The notes under the pieces are model-generated. The model saw only the letters and a list, made by a program, of their open reading frames with translations, ran no database searches and was not told the DNA's origin. 44,698 bases of DNA from Solirubrobacterales bacterium (GTDB lineage Bacteria; Actinomycetota; Thermoleophilia; Solirubrobacterales; Solirubrobacteraceae). A program made the position numbers and the translations under genes. The DNA is taken from positions 1-44,698 of the forward strand of contig JAFAPR010000021.1 of NCBI GenBank assembly GCA_019247075.1, written 5' to 3'. Shown in pieces: positions 1 through 8,748 of this stretch (position 1 is the first letter of the stretch; the number at the start of each line of letters is the position of its first letter).

Positions 1-18
1 TGCAGGACTTCTCCGCAG

Positions 19-92
19 TACCCCCAGCCGGATTCGAACCGGCGATCTCCGGCGTGAAAGGCCGGCGTCCTGGACCACTAGACCATGGGGGC
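19..92 (-). tRNA. tRNA-Glu (anticodon UUC)
   Basis: The minus strand folds as a complete 74-nt cloverleaf. The acceptor arm GCCCCCA pairs with TGGGGGT (one G-U at the end), the T arm carries GGTTCGAATCC, and the anticodon loop is CTTTCAC, giving anticodon TTC at plus positions 56-58. The discriminator base is A. CCA is not encoded, since CTG follows, so it would be added enzymatically. The gene is divergent from tRNA-Lys. Confidence 0.95.
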
Positions 93-101
93 CTCGGGGC
101 G

Positions 102-107
102 ATTGTA
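102..107 (-). promoter_or_regulatory. Candidate -10 element for tRNA-Glu
   Basis: On the minus strand TACAAT lies 9 nt upstream of the mature tRNA-Glu 5' end, the right distance for a -10 box. I see no good -35 hexamer 16-18 nt further upstream, so this rests on the -10 match and its position. Confidence 0.4.
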
Positions 108-142
108 TGGAGCCTACGAGCTCGGGCCGGGCCAGGCCTGAC

Positions 143-148
143 TATTCT
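143..148 (+). promoter_or_regulatory. Candidate -10 element for tRNA-Lys
   Basis: TATTCT ends 9 nt before the mature tRNA-Lys 5' end in the short spacer between the two divergent tRNA genes, mirroring the minus-strand TACAAT at 102-107. No clear -35 hexamer is visible. Confidence 0.35.
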
Positions 149-157
149 GAGACGCCG

Positions 158-232
158 GGGCCGCTGGCGTAATGGCAACGCACGAGCCTTTTAAGCTCTG
201 AGATCCGGGTTCGAATCCCGGGCGGCCCACCA
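158..232 (+). tRNA. tRNA-Lys (anticodon UUU), CCA encoded
   Basis: The cloverleaf has acceptor arm GGGCCGC pairing with GCGGCCC, discriminator A229 and an encoded CCA (230-232). The T arm is CCGGGTTCGAATCCCGG. The anticodon loop CTTTTAA gives anticodon TTT. It converges on purH, whose stop codon is 17 nt downstream. Confidence 0.95.
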
Positions 233-264
233 CTTCGTCCCAAGCCGGCTCAGTGCCGGAAGTG
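231..264. terminator. Inverted repeat between tRNA-Lys and purH
   Basis: CACTTC (231-236) pairs with GAAGTG (259-264), and CCGGC (245-249) pairs with GCCGG (255-259) around a 5-nt loop. The structure starts in the encoded CCA of tRNA-Lys and includes the purH stop codon, so it could serve both convergent transcripts. There is no T tract. Confidence 0.3.
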
Positions 265-1893
265 CCTGCGGCTGGTGAAGATCAGCGCCGCGCCGGCCTT
301 GTCGACGGCGTCTATCACCAGCGGGTCGCGGATCGAGCCGCCGGGCTCGATGATGACGGTCACTCCCGCGGCGGTGGCCAGCTCGGCGCTGTCCGGGAAG
401 GGGAAGAAGGCGTCCGAGGCCATCGCGATCCGCTCGCGCAGACGGGCCTCAGTGTCCGGCATGGACCCATCTCGAGCTGAGTCAGCCAAGGCCGAGTGCT
501 TCTCGAGCGCGATCCTCACGGCGTCCACGCGACTCATCTGGCCCGCCCCGACCCCCACCGTCCGCAACCCCGCAGAGAGCACGATCGCGTTGGAGCGCAC
601 GTGCTTGCACACCTTCCACGCAAACAACGCCTCGCTCCACTCGGCCTCGGTCGGCTGACGGGCCGAGACCACGGTCATCTCTTCCCGCTGCTCGAGACCC
701 GTGTCGCGATCCTCGACCAGCATCCCTCCGGCGACCTGCCGAAAGTCGGCCTCGATCTGGCTTCGTGAGCGCTCCTCACGATCGTCCAAAATGCGCATGT
801 TCTCCTTGGCGCGGAGGACCTCCAGCGCGCCGGCGTCATATCCGGGCGCGCACAGAACCTCGATGAACTGGTCCACCAGGGCCACGGCCAGCTGACGCTC
901 GACCCGCCGGTTTAGGCAGACGATCCCGCCGTATGCGGACAGTGGGTCGGCGGCGAACGCGCCCTGGTAGGCCTCCAGCACGTCCGACCCGAGCGCCACG
1001 CCGCACGGGTTGTTGTGCTTGACGATCACGCACGCCGGCACTTGGAACTCCCCCAGCAGGTCCCGGGCTGCGTCGAGGTCGAGCAGGTTATTGAACGAAA
1101 GCGGCTTGCCGCCCAGCTGCGAGACCGCCGAGAGCAGATGGGTGGGAGCGCCGAGCTGGGCGTAGTAGGCGCCCCGCTGGTGGGGGTTCTCGCCGTATGG
1201 CAGCTCGAGCACCTTCTCGTAGGCGCGCACCAGCAGCGGGGGGAAGTCGTCACGCTTCTCCTGGAACCAGCGGGCGATCGCGGCGTCGTATCGGGCGGTG
1301 ACCGCGAAGGCCTCCGCCGCGAGGCTCTCGCGCGTCGCCGGCGACAGTCGCCGGTCGGACCCGCGCAGCTCGTCCAGGACGGCGTCGTAGGACTCGGGCG
1401 TTGTGACCGGCGCGACGTAGCACCAGTTCTTAGCCGCGGCACGGATCAGCGTCGGTCCCCCGATATCGATGTTCTCGATTACCTCGCGCTCGGAGGTGTC
1501 CCGGCGGGCTGCTGTCCGCTCGAACGGATAGAGGTTGACGCACACCAGGTCGATGAACTCGACATCGTGCTCCTCGACTGTCCGCACGTGGTCGGGGTCG
1601 TCGCGCAGCGCCAGCAAGCCCGCGTAGAGCCGCGGGTGCAGGGTCTTCACCCGGCCGTCCATGATCTCGGGAAAGCCCGTCAGGTCCGAGATCGAACGGA
1701 CGTGGATCCCCGCCTCCGCCAGGGCCGTGGCCGTCCCGCCGGTCGAGATGATCTCGATTCCCAACCCGCTCAGGCCCCGGGCGAACTCCACGACGCCTGT
1801 CTTGTCCGAGACCGAGATCAGCGCCCGCGCAACTCGCACCTCCCCGGCGGTGTCGAGTCCAGCCTCGTGAAGCTGCTCGGTGCCCGCGTCCAT
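250..1893 (-). CDS. purH: Bifunctional AICAR formyltransferase / IMP cyclohydrolase PurH
   Basis: PurH catalyses the last two steps of IMP synthesis: formylation of AICAR with 10-formyl-THF, then ring closure. The 547-residue product has the family's usual length. The N-terminal MGS-like cyclohydrolase domain contains ALISVSDKTGVVEFA near residue 24 and STGGTATAL near residue 50. The transformylase domain carries LPYGENPHQRGAYYA near residue 231, VKHNNPCGVALG near 293, and AFFPFPDSAELA near the C-terminus. It begins with ATG, 12 nt after the purN stop codon, and is the last gene of the minus-strand purine run. A PurH identity is secure. The first 20 residues are poorly conserved in this family, so the exact start is less certain. 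Confidence 0.97.
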   Translation of the reverse strand: MDAGTEQLHEAGLDTAGEVRVARALISVSDKTGVVEFARGLSGLGIEIISTGGTATALAEAGIHVRSISDLTGFPEIMDGRVKTLHPRLYAGLLALRDDPDHVRTVEEHDVEFIDLVCVNLYPFERTAARRDTSEREVIENIDIGGPTLIRAAAKNWCYVAPVTTPESYDAVLDELRGSDRRLSPATRESLAAEAFAVTARYDAAIARWFQEKRDDFPPLLVRAYEKVLELPYGENPHQRGAYYAQLGAPTHLLSAVSQLGGKPLSFNNLLDLDAARDLLGEFQVPACVIVKHNNPCGVALGSDVLEAYQGAFAADPLSAYGGIVCLNRRVERQLAVALVDQFIEVLCAPGYDAGALEVLRAKENMRILDDREERSRSQIEADFRQVAGGMLVEDRDTGLEQREEMTVVSARQPTEAEWSEALFAWKVCKHVRSNAIVLSAGLRTVGVGAGQMSRVDAVRIALEKHSALADSARDGSMPDTEARLRERIAMASDAFFPFPDSAELATAAGVTVIIEPGGSIRDPLVIDAVDKAGAALIFTSRRHFRH

Positions 1894-1905
1894 CTCTGCG
1901 CGACT

Positions 1906-2514
1906 CTATCGCTCAATCACGACGCGGCGGGGGTTATCGGCGTCGATCCGGACCGCCCCCGAGGCGATCAACCGGACCGCCTCGGGCAGCAGCTCGTGCT
2001 CGATCGGCGCCAGGCGCTCTCGCACCTCCTCAACGGTGCGCGCGCTGGGCAACTCGACAGCCCGCTGCAGGAGCACCGGACCTGAGTCGATCCCTTCGTC
2101 CACGAAATGGACGGTCACGCCGAAGACCTTGACGCCGTAGTCGAGCGCCTGCTCGATCGCGCGCAGACCGGGGAACGCCGGCAGGAGCGCCGGGTGGACA
2201 TTGATCACGCGACCGTCAAACCTGCGTAGGAACCCGGGGCTCAACAACTGCATGTAGCCCGCCAGCACGATCAGCTCGGCTCCCTGCCCGGCCAGCCACG
2301 TCGCCATCGCGCGGTCGCGCGCCGCGCGGTCGCCGTACCGCTCGAGCGGAAAGACGGAGGACTCCACGCCGACCGCACGCGCCCGTTCGAGCGCCCGCGC
2401 CCCGGGCTTGTCGGAGGCCACCGCGACCAACGCGATCCCGTCCCGACCGTGCACGCGATCTAGCAAGGCCTGAAGGTTTGTGCCCTCGCCCGACGCCAGG
2501 ACCGCGATTCGCAC
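1906..2514 (-). CDS. purN: Phosphoribosylglycinamide formyltransferase PurN
   Basis: PurN transfers a formyl group from 10-formyl-THF to GAR, the third step of purine synthesis. The 202-residue protein begins with the phosphate-binding motif RIAVLASGEGTNLQALLD. It contains LAGYMQLLSPGFLRRF and INVHPALLPAFPG, which carry the catalytic Asn and His of the formyltransferase fold, and VHFVDEGIDSGPVL with the catalytic Asp. The start is a GTG immediately before the conserved strand. It sits 43 nt downstream of purF and 12 nt upstream of purH, so it is almost certainly cotranscribed. In many bacteria purM lies between purF and purN; it is absent here. Confidence 0.96.
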   Translation of the reverse strand: MRIAVLASGEGTNLQALLDRVHGRDGIALVAVASDKPGARALERARAVGVESSVFPLERYGDRAARDRAMATWLAGQGAELIVLAGYMQLLSPGFLRRFDGRVINVHPALLPAFPGLRAIEQALDYGVKVFGVTVHFVDEGIDSGPVLLQRAVELPSARTVEEVRERLAPIEHELLPEAVRLIASGAVRIDADNPRRVVIER

Positions 2515-2557
2515 GATGCGGTCAGATCAGACTCATGCCCGGGCTCGCACCGCGAGA

Positions 2558-4036
2558 TTAGGCCCGGATCAGCGGCAGCTGCGCCTCCAGCGCGTGCTTG
2601 CCGTGTGCGGCCTCGGTCCCCGCCAGCGGATACGAGCCCGTGAAGCACGCGTCGCAGTGGACCGAGCGCGTGCGCTCGCTGGCCTCCCGCGAGCCTCCGA
2701 TCGCCTCGTATACGCCCTCCATCGAGAGGTAGTGGAGCGAGTCGCAGCCAAGCTCCGCCGCCACCTCCTCGACCGTGCGGCCGTGAGCGATCATCTCCTC
2801 GCGGGTGGACATGTCGATCCCGTAGTGACAGGGGTGCTTGATCGGCGGCGCCGAGATGCGCAGGTGGATCTCCTTCGCCCCCGCCTCCCGCAGCATGGCC
2901 ACGATCTGGCGCGTCGTGTTGCCGCGTACGATCGAGTCGTCGACCACCACGAGCCGCTTGCCCGCGACGACCTCGGGCAGCGGGTTGAACTTGAGCCTCA
3001 GCCCGTGCCGGCGCAGCTCCTGTCCTGGCTGGATGAAGGTCCGGGCGACGTAGCGGTTCTTGATGAAGCCGTCGTCCTGGGGCAGCCCGGCCGCGCGCGC
3101 GAGCCCGCGGGTGGCCGCGTTGCCAGAGTCGGGAACGGGGATCACCACGTCGGCCTCCACCGGCGCTTCGCGCCACAGGATCTCGCCCATGCGCGCGCGG
3201 CTCACCTGGAGGACGTTGCCGCCCATCCTCGAGTCCGGACGGGCGAAATAGATGTGCTCGAAGACGCACAGGGCGCTGCGCTGCGCCCCGCCGACAGTGC
3301 GCGTGCGCAGGCCGCCCTCGGTCAGGATGATCACCTCGCCCGGCTGCACGTCGCGCAGGTAGCGTGCCCCGATCAGGTCAAACGCGCATGATTCGCTCGC
3401 GATGCAGTACGCCGGCGGCCTGACGTCGTCCTGTGGCTCGATCACGCCCAGCGAGAGCGGCCGTAGCCCATACGGGTCCCGGAAGGCGATGACCGCCTCG
3501 TCCGTGAGCGCGACGGTCGAGAACGCGCCGCGCAGCCGCGAGACGACATCCGCTACGGCGTCCTCGATCCGCTCTGCCGGGTGCCGCGCCAACAGCGTGG
3601 CGATGATCTCCGAGTCCGAGGTGGAGGCGAACTCGACGCCCTCGTCGCGCAACTCGGCGTACAGCTCGACCGCGTTGATCAGGTTGCCGTTGTGGGCCAG
3701 TGCGAGCGTGCGGCGGTCGTCGCGGACGACTGGCTGGGCGTTCTGCCATTGCGACGAGCCGGTGGTCGAGTAGCGGACGTGGCCGATCGCCATCTCGCCC
3801 TCCAGCGACTGGAGCGTGTGCTCGTCGAACACCTGCGCCACGAGACCCTGGTCACGGATCGCCATCATGTTCCCGCCGCGCGCCGCGGCCGCGATTCCAG
3901 CCGACTCCTGCCCGCGGTGCTGGAGCGCGAACAGCGCGAAGTACGCGAGGCGGGCGACGTCATGTTCGGGACCGTAGATCCCGAAGACGCCGCACTCGTC
4001 GCGTGGACCGTCGCGATGGTCGGTGTGAGAAGACAT
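2558..4036 (-). CDS. purF: Amidophosphoribosyltransferase PurF
   Basis: PurF makes 5-phosphoribosylamine from PRPP and glutamine, the committed step of purine synthesis. The N-terminal nucleophile domain starts at DECGVFGIYGPE, with the catalytic Cys about 15 residues after the chosen ATG, so a short propeptide must be removed. The PRPP-binding signature VVVDDSIVRGNTTRQ lies near residue 360. Cysteines in CVFEHIYFARPDS, IKHPCHYG and CDACF match those that hold the structural [4Fe-4S] cluster of Bacillus-type PurF. The open frame runs on upstream to 4138: an ATG at 4084, 8 nt after the purL stop, and a GTG at 4060 are alternative starts. None has a convincing ribosome binding site. The protein identity is certain; the start is not. 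Confidence 0.95.
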   Translation of the reverse strand: MSSHTDHRDGPRDECGVFGIYGPEHDVARLAYFALFALQHRGQESAGIAAAARGGNMMAIRDQGLVAQVFDEHTLQSLEGEMAIGHVRYSTTGSSQWQNAQPVVRDDRRTLALAHNGNLINAVELYAELRDEGVEFASTSDSEIIATLLARHPAERIEDAVADVVSRLRGAFSTVALTDEAVIAFRDPYGLRPLSLGVIEPQDDVRPPAYCIASESCAFDLIGARYLRDVQPGEVIILTEGGLRTRTVGGAQRSALCVFEHIYFARPDSRMGGNVLQVSRARMGEILWREAPVEADVVIPVPDSGNAATRGLARAAGLPQDDGFIKNRYVARTFIQPGQELRRHGLRLKFNPLPEVVAGKRLVVVDDSIVRGNTTRQIVAMLREAGAKEIHLRISAPPIKHPCHYGIDMSTREEMIAHGRTVEEVAAELGCDSLHYLSMEGVYEAIGGSREASERTRSVHCDACFTGSYPLAGTEAAHGKHALEAQLPLIRA

Positions 4037-4091
4037 CCGGCTGAGAGCAGCTTCAGTCACGTTCGATTCTAGTGGTCGCGGCATGCATTGA

Positions 4092-6371
4092 TCAGAAGAA
4101 CGGTGCCAGCCCCTCCGCCCAGCCGGCCTGAAGCTCACTCACTGCGAGGCTTACCCGCTCGGCGATCTCGAGAACGGCTCCGCGCACCTCGCCGATGATG
4201 GTGCACGGGGCGGACGGCTCCGCCTGCGCCCACTCCTTTAGCGAAAGAGCCGAGCCCGAGACGATGAACCCCCGCCCGGGCGCCTCGGCGAACGGGTGCA
4301 GTCCGTCGGGCAGCTTCACCTGGACCCCGATCCGGCCAGCCACGCAGCACTCCGCCAGAGCCACGGCGACGCCCCCCTCGGCGATGTCGTGGGCACTTTG
4401 TAGCGCCTGTGAGCGGACTCCCGACCGGATCTTCTCCTGCGCATCACGGACACTGCCACCGTCCGTGTCGGGGAGGAGGCCACGCGGGAGCCTGCCCCAG
4501 AGTTTCTCCAGCTCAGAGCCGGCCAGCGAGGGCTCGAAGGGCCCGACCAGCGCGACCACGTCCCCCGCGCGCACGAAGCCCAGGCGACCCGTCCGCGTCA
4601 CATCCGGCACCTTGCCCACGATCCCAACCACCGGCGTCGGAAAGATCGGCCCGGCCGGCGCCTCGTTGTAGAGCGACACGTTGCCGCCCACGACGGGGAC
4701 CCCGAGCGCCTCGCACGCCAGCGCAAGCCCCTCGACCGCCTCGGTCAGCTGCCACGCGACCGCCGCCTTCTCAGGGTTGCCGAAGTTCAGGCAGTTCGTC
4801 AGGCCGAGCGGCTCGGCCCCCACGCAGGCGAGGTTGGCGGCGCACTCGTATACGGCCTCGGCTGCGCCACGCCGGGGGTCGGCGGCTACGCGCCGGCCGT
4901 TGCCATCGATCGAGACCGCGATCCCGGAGCCGTCGGGCAGCACCAGCACGGCCGCGTCGGCCTGCTCGGGGTGCCTGACGGTCCTCGACTGCACGAGCCA
5001 GTCGTACTGCTCAAACAGGGGGCGGCGGGAGCAGATGTTGGGGGATGCAAGCAGCGCTAGCAAGGTGTCGACGTCCGGCCCCGCGCCGGCGCCAGGGAGC
5101 GCGCCTTCGCGCATGCCCTCAAGACTCACGGGCTCGACGCGACCGGCGCCGGGCGCGGGCCCGACGTCGGCCCCCTCCTCCGTAGTAGCTCCCCCAACAG
5201 CCGGCTCCCTTGCTGGAGGAGCTTCTGGGTTCAGGTCGTAGAGGGGGCAGTCGTCGACAAGGACGTGGACCGGGAGGTCCGCCACGAGCTCGCCGTGGGC
5301 AAGCACGCGCACGCGGCCGGACTCGTTGACGTGGCCGATCGCGGTCGCGAGCGTCTCCCAGCGCTCGCAGGTCTCGAGCACGTCGTCGAGTCTCGAGGGC
5401 TCGATCACGCACAGCATCCGCTCCTGGGACTCGGAGATCATGATCTCGAAGGACTCCATGGCTTGCTCTCTGAGCGGCACGCGGGAGATATCGAGCTCGA
5501 TGCCCACGCCGCCCTTACTGGCCATCTCCGAGACAGATGAGGTGAGACCCGCGGCGCCCAGGTCTTGAAGCGCGACGAGCAGACCGCGCTCGAGCAGCTC
5601 TAGGCAGCACTCGAGCAGCTTCTTCTCCGCAAAGGGATCGCCGATCTGAACCGAGGGCCGCTTGGCCTCGTCGCCCTCGCCGAGCTCGGCGCTGGCGAGT
5701 ACGGAGGCGCCCCCGATGCCGTCGCGGCCGGTCAGCGCTCCCAGCAGCACGATCAGGTTGCCGGGACCGGCGGCGGCCGAGCGGATCAGCCGCTCGCGCG
5801 GGGCAAGCCCCAGGCACATCGCGTTCACGAGGCAGTTCTGCTCGTAACTGCGCTCGAAGTAGACCTCGCCCCCCACGGTCGGGACGCCGATCGAGTTGCC
5901 GTAGTGGCCGATGCCGGCGACGGCCCGCCCGAGCAGGTAGCGCGAGCGCTCCGAGTGCTGCGGTTCGCCGAACCGGAGTGAGTCGAGCAGCGCCACCGGG
6001 CGCGCGCCGACGGCAAAAATGTCGCGCAGGATTCCGCCGACCCCCGTGGCGGCACCCTGGAACGGCTCGACCGCGCTCGGGTGGTTGTGGGACTCGACCT
6101 TGAACGCGAGCGCCAGACCGCCGCCCACATCGACCGCGCCGGCGTTCTCACCCGGCCCGAGCAGGACGTGTGGCCCCGTCGTCGGCAACCGCCGCAGGAG
6201 CTTGCGCGAGTGCTTGTAGGCGCAGTGCTCGGACCACATCAGCGACAGCATCGCCAGCTCGACCGTGTTCGGCTCGCGCCCCAGGCGCTCGAGAATCAGC
6301 TCGTACTCGTAGTCGGTCAGTCCGAGCCGGCGGTGGCGTGGAGCCTCAGACAGGGACGCGGCTGTCGACAT
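4092..6371 (-). CDS. purL: Phosphoribosylformylglycinamidine synthase subunit PurL (small type)
   Basis: PurL is the ATP-dependent synthetase subunit that converts FGAR to FGAM with ammonia supplied by PurQ; PurS bridges the two. At 759 residues this is the short PurL of the three-subunit enzyme, not the ~1300-residue fused form. It opens with GLTDYEYELILERLGREP and MWSEHCAYKHSRK, followed by ALAFKVESHNHPSAVEPFQG, the ATP and substrate site typical of the family. A Pro/Ala/Gly-rich linker near residues 385-430 joins the two PurM-like halves. The ATG start overlaps the 3' end of purQ by 26 nt, pointing to coupled translation. Confidence 0.97.
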   Translation of the reverse strand: MSTAASLSEAPRHRRLGLTDYEYELILERLGREPNTVELAMLSLMWSEHCAYKHSRKLLRRLPTTGPHVLLGPGENAGAVDVGGGLALAFKVESHNHPSAVEPFQGAATGVGGILRDIFAVGARPVALLDSLRFGEPQHSERSRYLLGRAVAGIGHYGNSIGVPTVGGEVYFERSYEQNCLVNAMCLGLAPRERLIRSAAAGPGNLIVLLGALTGRDGIGGASVLASAELGEGDEAKRPSVQIGDPFAEKKLLECCLELLERGLLVALQDLGAAGLTSSVSEMASKGGVGIELDISRVPLREQAMESFEIMISESQERMLCVIEPSRLDDVLETCERWETLATAIGHVNESGRVRVLAHGELVADLPVHVLVDDCPLYDLNPEAPPAREPAVGGATTEEGADVGPAPGAGRVEPVSLEGMREGALPGAGAGPDVDTLLALLASPNICSRRPLFEQYDWLVQSRTVRHPEQADAAVLVLPDGSGIAVSIDGNGRRVAADPRRGAAEAVYECAANLACVGAEPLGLTNCLNFGNPEKAAVAWQLTEAVEGLALACEALGVPVVGGNVSLYNEAPAGPIFPTPVVGIVGKVPDVTRTGRLGFVRAGDVVALVGPFEPSLAGSELEKLWGRLPRGLLPDTDGGSVRDAQEKIRSGVRSQALQSAHDIAEGGVAVALAECCVAGRIGVQVKLPDGLHPFAEAPGRGFIVSGSALSLKEWAQAEPSAPCTIIGEVRGAVLEIAERVSLAVSELQAGWAEGLAPFF

Positions 6372-7023
6372 GCGCGCGCAGCGACTCGAGGATCAACAGG
6401 CCATCCGTGGAGCCGGTGAGGGGGTCGGCGGCGTGCTCGGGATGTGGCATCAAGCCGAACACGTTGCCCTCCGCATTGCGGACCCCCGCGATGTCATTCA
6501 TCGAGCCGTTCGGGTTCTGGCCGGCGCCGTAGCGCAGGACGACCTGGCCGCCGGCGGTCAGCTCCTGCAGCTGGTCGGCCGGGGCGTAGTAGCGGCCGGT
6601 GGTGTGCTTGACCGGGATCGATAGCTCGCGGCTGGTCTCGCAGGCGCAGGTGAAGGGCGTATCGCATCTCACCACCTCGAGGGCGACCTGTCGGCAGACG
6701 AACCGCAGAGACAGGTTGGGCAGCAGCGCCCCGGGCAACAGCCCGGCCTCGCATAGAACCTGGAAGCCGTTGCAGATGCCGAGCACCAGCCCGCCCTCCG
6801 CAGCGAAGTCCGCGACTTCCGCCATCACGGGCGCGAAGCGCGCGATCGCTCCGACACGGAGATAGTCGCCGTAGGAGAACCCGCCGGGGATCACGACCGC
6901 GTCGACGCCGTGCAGGCCGCGCTCCGCGTGCCAGAGAATGACCGCGTCGCCCACCCGCTGGGCGGCCCGGAGCGCGTCGACGTCATCGCAGGAGCCGGGA
7001 AAGCGCACGATCCCGAACTTCAT
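6346..7023 (-). CDS. purQ: Phosphoribosylformylglycinamidine synthase, glutaminase subunit PurQ
   Basis: PurQ is the class I glutamine amidotransferase that releases ammonia for PurL. The 225-residue protein starts MKFGIVRFPGSCDDVD. It has the oxyanion segment VIPGGFSYGDYLR near residue 45, the nucleophile elbow GICNGFQVL with the catalytic Cys near 86, and GLMPHPEHA with catalytic His and Glu near 198. An open frame extends far upstream to 7668 but shows no homology there; the ATG at 7021-7023 overlaps the purS stop as ATGA, which fixes the start. Confidence 0.97.
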   Translation of the reverse strand: MKFGIVRFPGSCDDVDALRAAQRVGDAVILWHAERGLHGVDAVVIPGGFSYGDYLRVGAIARFAPVMAEVADFAAEGGLVLGICNGFQVLCEAGLLPGALLPNLSLRFVCRQVALEVVRCDTPFTCACETSRELSIPVKHTTGRYYAPADQLQELTAGGQVVLRYGAGQNPNGSMNDIAGVRNAEGNVFGLMPHPEHAADPLTGSTDGLLILESLRAHVDSRVPV

Positions 7024-7322
7024 CCCGCGCCCCGGACCTCCTCGGCGCCGGCGCGCTCGTTCGCCGCGGCGCCGGCGCCCTCGGTCGTCATGCCGGCGCC
7101 GTCCCCGTACTCGATCTCCCAATCCTCGATCAAGGGGTTGGCGAGCAGCCGGTTGCACATCTCGGGCAGCCGTTGTGGATCGTCGAGCTCGAGCTCGATC
7201 ATGCGGCCGACGTGGACGTTGCGGACGCCCGCAAAGCCGAGCGCCTTCAGCGCCCGCTCGACCGTCTGGCCCTGGGGGTCGAGGATCCCTTCCTTGGGCC
7301 GCACGAGCACGCGAGCACGCAT
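7020..7322 (-). CDS. purS: Phosphoribosylformylglycinamidine synthase subunit PurS
   Basis: PurS is the small structural subunit that ties PurQ to PurL. The start [18 protein letters not shown] and the segment ALGFAGVRNVHVGRMIELEL are typical of the family, which is usually about 80 residues. Here the 100-residue product has an extra C-terminal tail of some 20 Ala/Gly/Glu residues after the conserved core. The chosen ATG forms TGATG with the purC stop, a 1-nt overlap; an earlier in-frame start at 7346 would lie inside purC and is less likely. Confidence 0.93.
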   Translation of the reverse strand: MRARVLVRPKEGILDPQGQTVERALKALGFAGVRNVHVGRMIELELDDPQRLPEMCNRLLANPLIEDWEIEYGDGAGMTTEGAGAAANERAGAEEVRGAG

Positions 7323-8200
7323 CAGCCCCTGGTGCGGCGCAGCCATGCCTCGAACGGCTCACCGGTGATCCGCTCGTAGGCCTCGAAGTACTTCTCGCGC
7401 GTGCGGGCCACCACGTCGGCCGGGATCTCCGGCGCCGGCGGGTTCCGATCCCACCCGGTGGACGAGGCCCAGTCGCGCACGAACTGTTTGTCGAAGCTGG
7501 GCTGAGAGCGTCCCGGCTCGTACCCCTCGACGGGCCAGAAGCGAGACGAGTCGGGCGTGCACACCTCGTCGCCCAGGACCAGCTCGCCGTGCCCATCAAG
7601 CCCGAACTCGAACTTGGTGTCGGCGAGGATGATTCCCCGTTCGCGCGCGTGGTCGGCCGCGTGCGCATACACCGCCAGCGAGGCGTCGCGCAGCCTCTCG
7701 GCGAGCGCTCGGCCTCCCACCAGCTCCACCGCGCCCTCGAAGTCGATGTTCTCGTCGTGGCCCACCGTGGCCTTGGTCGAGGGAGTGAAGATGGGCTCGG
7801 GCAGCCTGTCGGACTCGCGCAGCCCGCCGGGCAGCCCTATTCCGCACACGGCCCCGGTGCGCTGGTAGTCCTTCCACCCCGAACCGCTGAGATAGCCGCG
7901 CACCACGCATTCCACCGGCAGCATCTCGAGCCTGCGGACCAGCATGCCGCGCCCACGCACCGCGTCGGGCACGCCCGCGGTCACGGAGAGCACGTGGTTG
8001 CGGACGATGTCCGCGGTGTGCTCGAACCAGAAGGACGAGAGCCCCGTGAGGACCTCTCCCTTACCGGGGATCGGGTTGGGGTGGACCACGTCGTAGGTCG
8101 AAATACGGTCGGAGGCCACGATCAGCAGCTTGTCGCCGCTGTCGTAGATCTCGCGAACCTTGCCCGAGGCAAGCAGTGGCAGATCACTAAGTGCAGTCAT
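7322..8200 (-). CDS. purC: SAICAR synthase PurC
   Basis: PurC joins CAIR and aspartate using ATP to form SAICAR. The 292-residue protein begins [20 protein letters not shown], the phosphate-binding hairpin of the family. It then has [36 protein letters not shown] and [14 protein letters not shown], all diagnostic; the last holds the metal- and substrate-binding acidic residues. The ATG at 8198-8200 was chosen because conservation starts within five residues of it; a GTG at 8263 would add a non-conserved Pro/Ala-rich leader. It heads the tightly overlapping purC-S-Q-L block. Confidence 0.96.
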   Translation of the reverse strand: MTALSDLPLLASGKVREIYDSGDKLLIVASDRISTYDVVHPNPIPGKGEVLTGLSSFWFEHTADIVRNHVLSVTAGVPDAVRGRGMLVRRLEMLPVECVVRGYLSGSGWKDYQRTGAVCGIGLPGGLRESDRLPEPIFTPSTKATVGHDENIDFEGAVELVGGRALAERLRDASLAVYAHAADHARERGIILADTKFEFGLDGHGELVLGDEVCTPDSSRFWPVEGYEPGRSQPSFDKQFVRDWASSTGWDRNPPAPEIPADVVARTREKYFEAYERITGEPFEAWLRRTRG

Positions 8201-8346
8201 CGGCGGGTGAGGTTGGGGGAAGGCGGCAGCGACCGCGGCGAGGCAAGTCGACGATGGTCGCACTTCGATCCTAGCGACCGCGCCCGATGGCAGTCCGGGA
8301 ATCGCGCCTCCAACCCGGCGACCGTTCGCCAGGCTCAGAGTCTGTC
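8201..8346 (-). promoter_or_regulatory. Spacer upstream of purC with a possible -10 element
   Basis: This 146-nt gap between the DUF488 stop and the purC start holds TAGGAT on the minus strand (8268-8273), which resembles an actinobacterial -10 box and would give a leader of about 60 nt. I see no matching -35 hexamer and no riboswitch-like fold that I recognise. The region may give purCSQLFNH a promoter separate from purB. Confidence 0.3.
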
Positions 8347-8691
8347 TCAGTGCCCCAGCAGCTCGGCCAGCACCACGGCGTTGTTGTGGTCCGTGTCACG
8401 GGCGGCGAACAGAAGCGTCACCGTGCCCCGACGGCTGCGCTTGCGAAGCGCTTCGAGCTCGCCGGTGTGAGCGCTCAGCTCCTCGCGGTAGCGGCGGCGG
8501 AACCCTTCAAACCGTTCGGGCTTGTGCGCGAACCACTGGCGAAGCTCTTTACTCGGCGCCAGCTCACGCGCCCACTCCCCGAGCACCGCGTCCTCCCGGC
8601 TTACCCCGCGCGGCCACACGCGGTCGACAAGTACGCGGTAGCCCTCCCGCGTCGACGGCGGCTCGTAGACGCGTTTAATGTGGACCGTCAT
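8347..8691 (-). CDS. DUF488 family protein (YeaO-like)
   Basis: The 114-residue protein matches the DUF488 family: it opens [20 protein letters not shown], followed by [11 protein letters not shown] and [15 protein letters not shown], and ends with [19 protein letters not shown]. The biochemical role of this family is not settled. It sits between purB and purC on the same strand but has no known purine function, so cotranscription may only reflect position. It is separated from purB by a strong hairpin and starts with ATG. Confidence 0.88.
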   Translation of the reverse strand: MTVHIKRVYEPPSTREGYRVLVDRVWPRGVSREDAVLGEWARELAPSKELRQWFAHKPERFEGFRRRYREELSAHTGELEALRKRSRRGTVTLLFAARDTDHNNAVVLAELLGH

Positions 8692-8703
8692 CTCGGTCTA
8701 GGG

Positions 8704-8748
8704 GGCTGGGCGAATTAACGACACCATACGTCGTTAATTCGCCCAGCC
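8704..8748 (-). terminator. Perfect 19-bp hairpin immediately after purB
   Basis: Positions 8704-8722 and 8730-8748 are exact reverse complements separated by a 7-nt loop, and the structure abuts the purB stop codon. The outer half of each arm is GC-rich and the inner half (GAATTAACGAC) is AT-rich. There is no T tract on either strand, so if it is a terminator it is of the non-canonical type; it could instead stabilise the purB mRNA end or bind a protein. Confidence 0.6.

Noticed and set aside
1015-2085. Long plus-strand open frame (356 codons) opposite purH
   Set aside because: It lies fully antisense to purH and purN, has no recognisable motif, and such shadow frames are expected at this GC content.
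8201-8346. Purine riboswitch upstream of purC
   Set aside because: I could not find the conserved three-way junction core or loop-loop sequences of the purine riboswitch.
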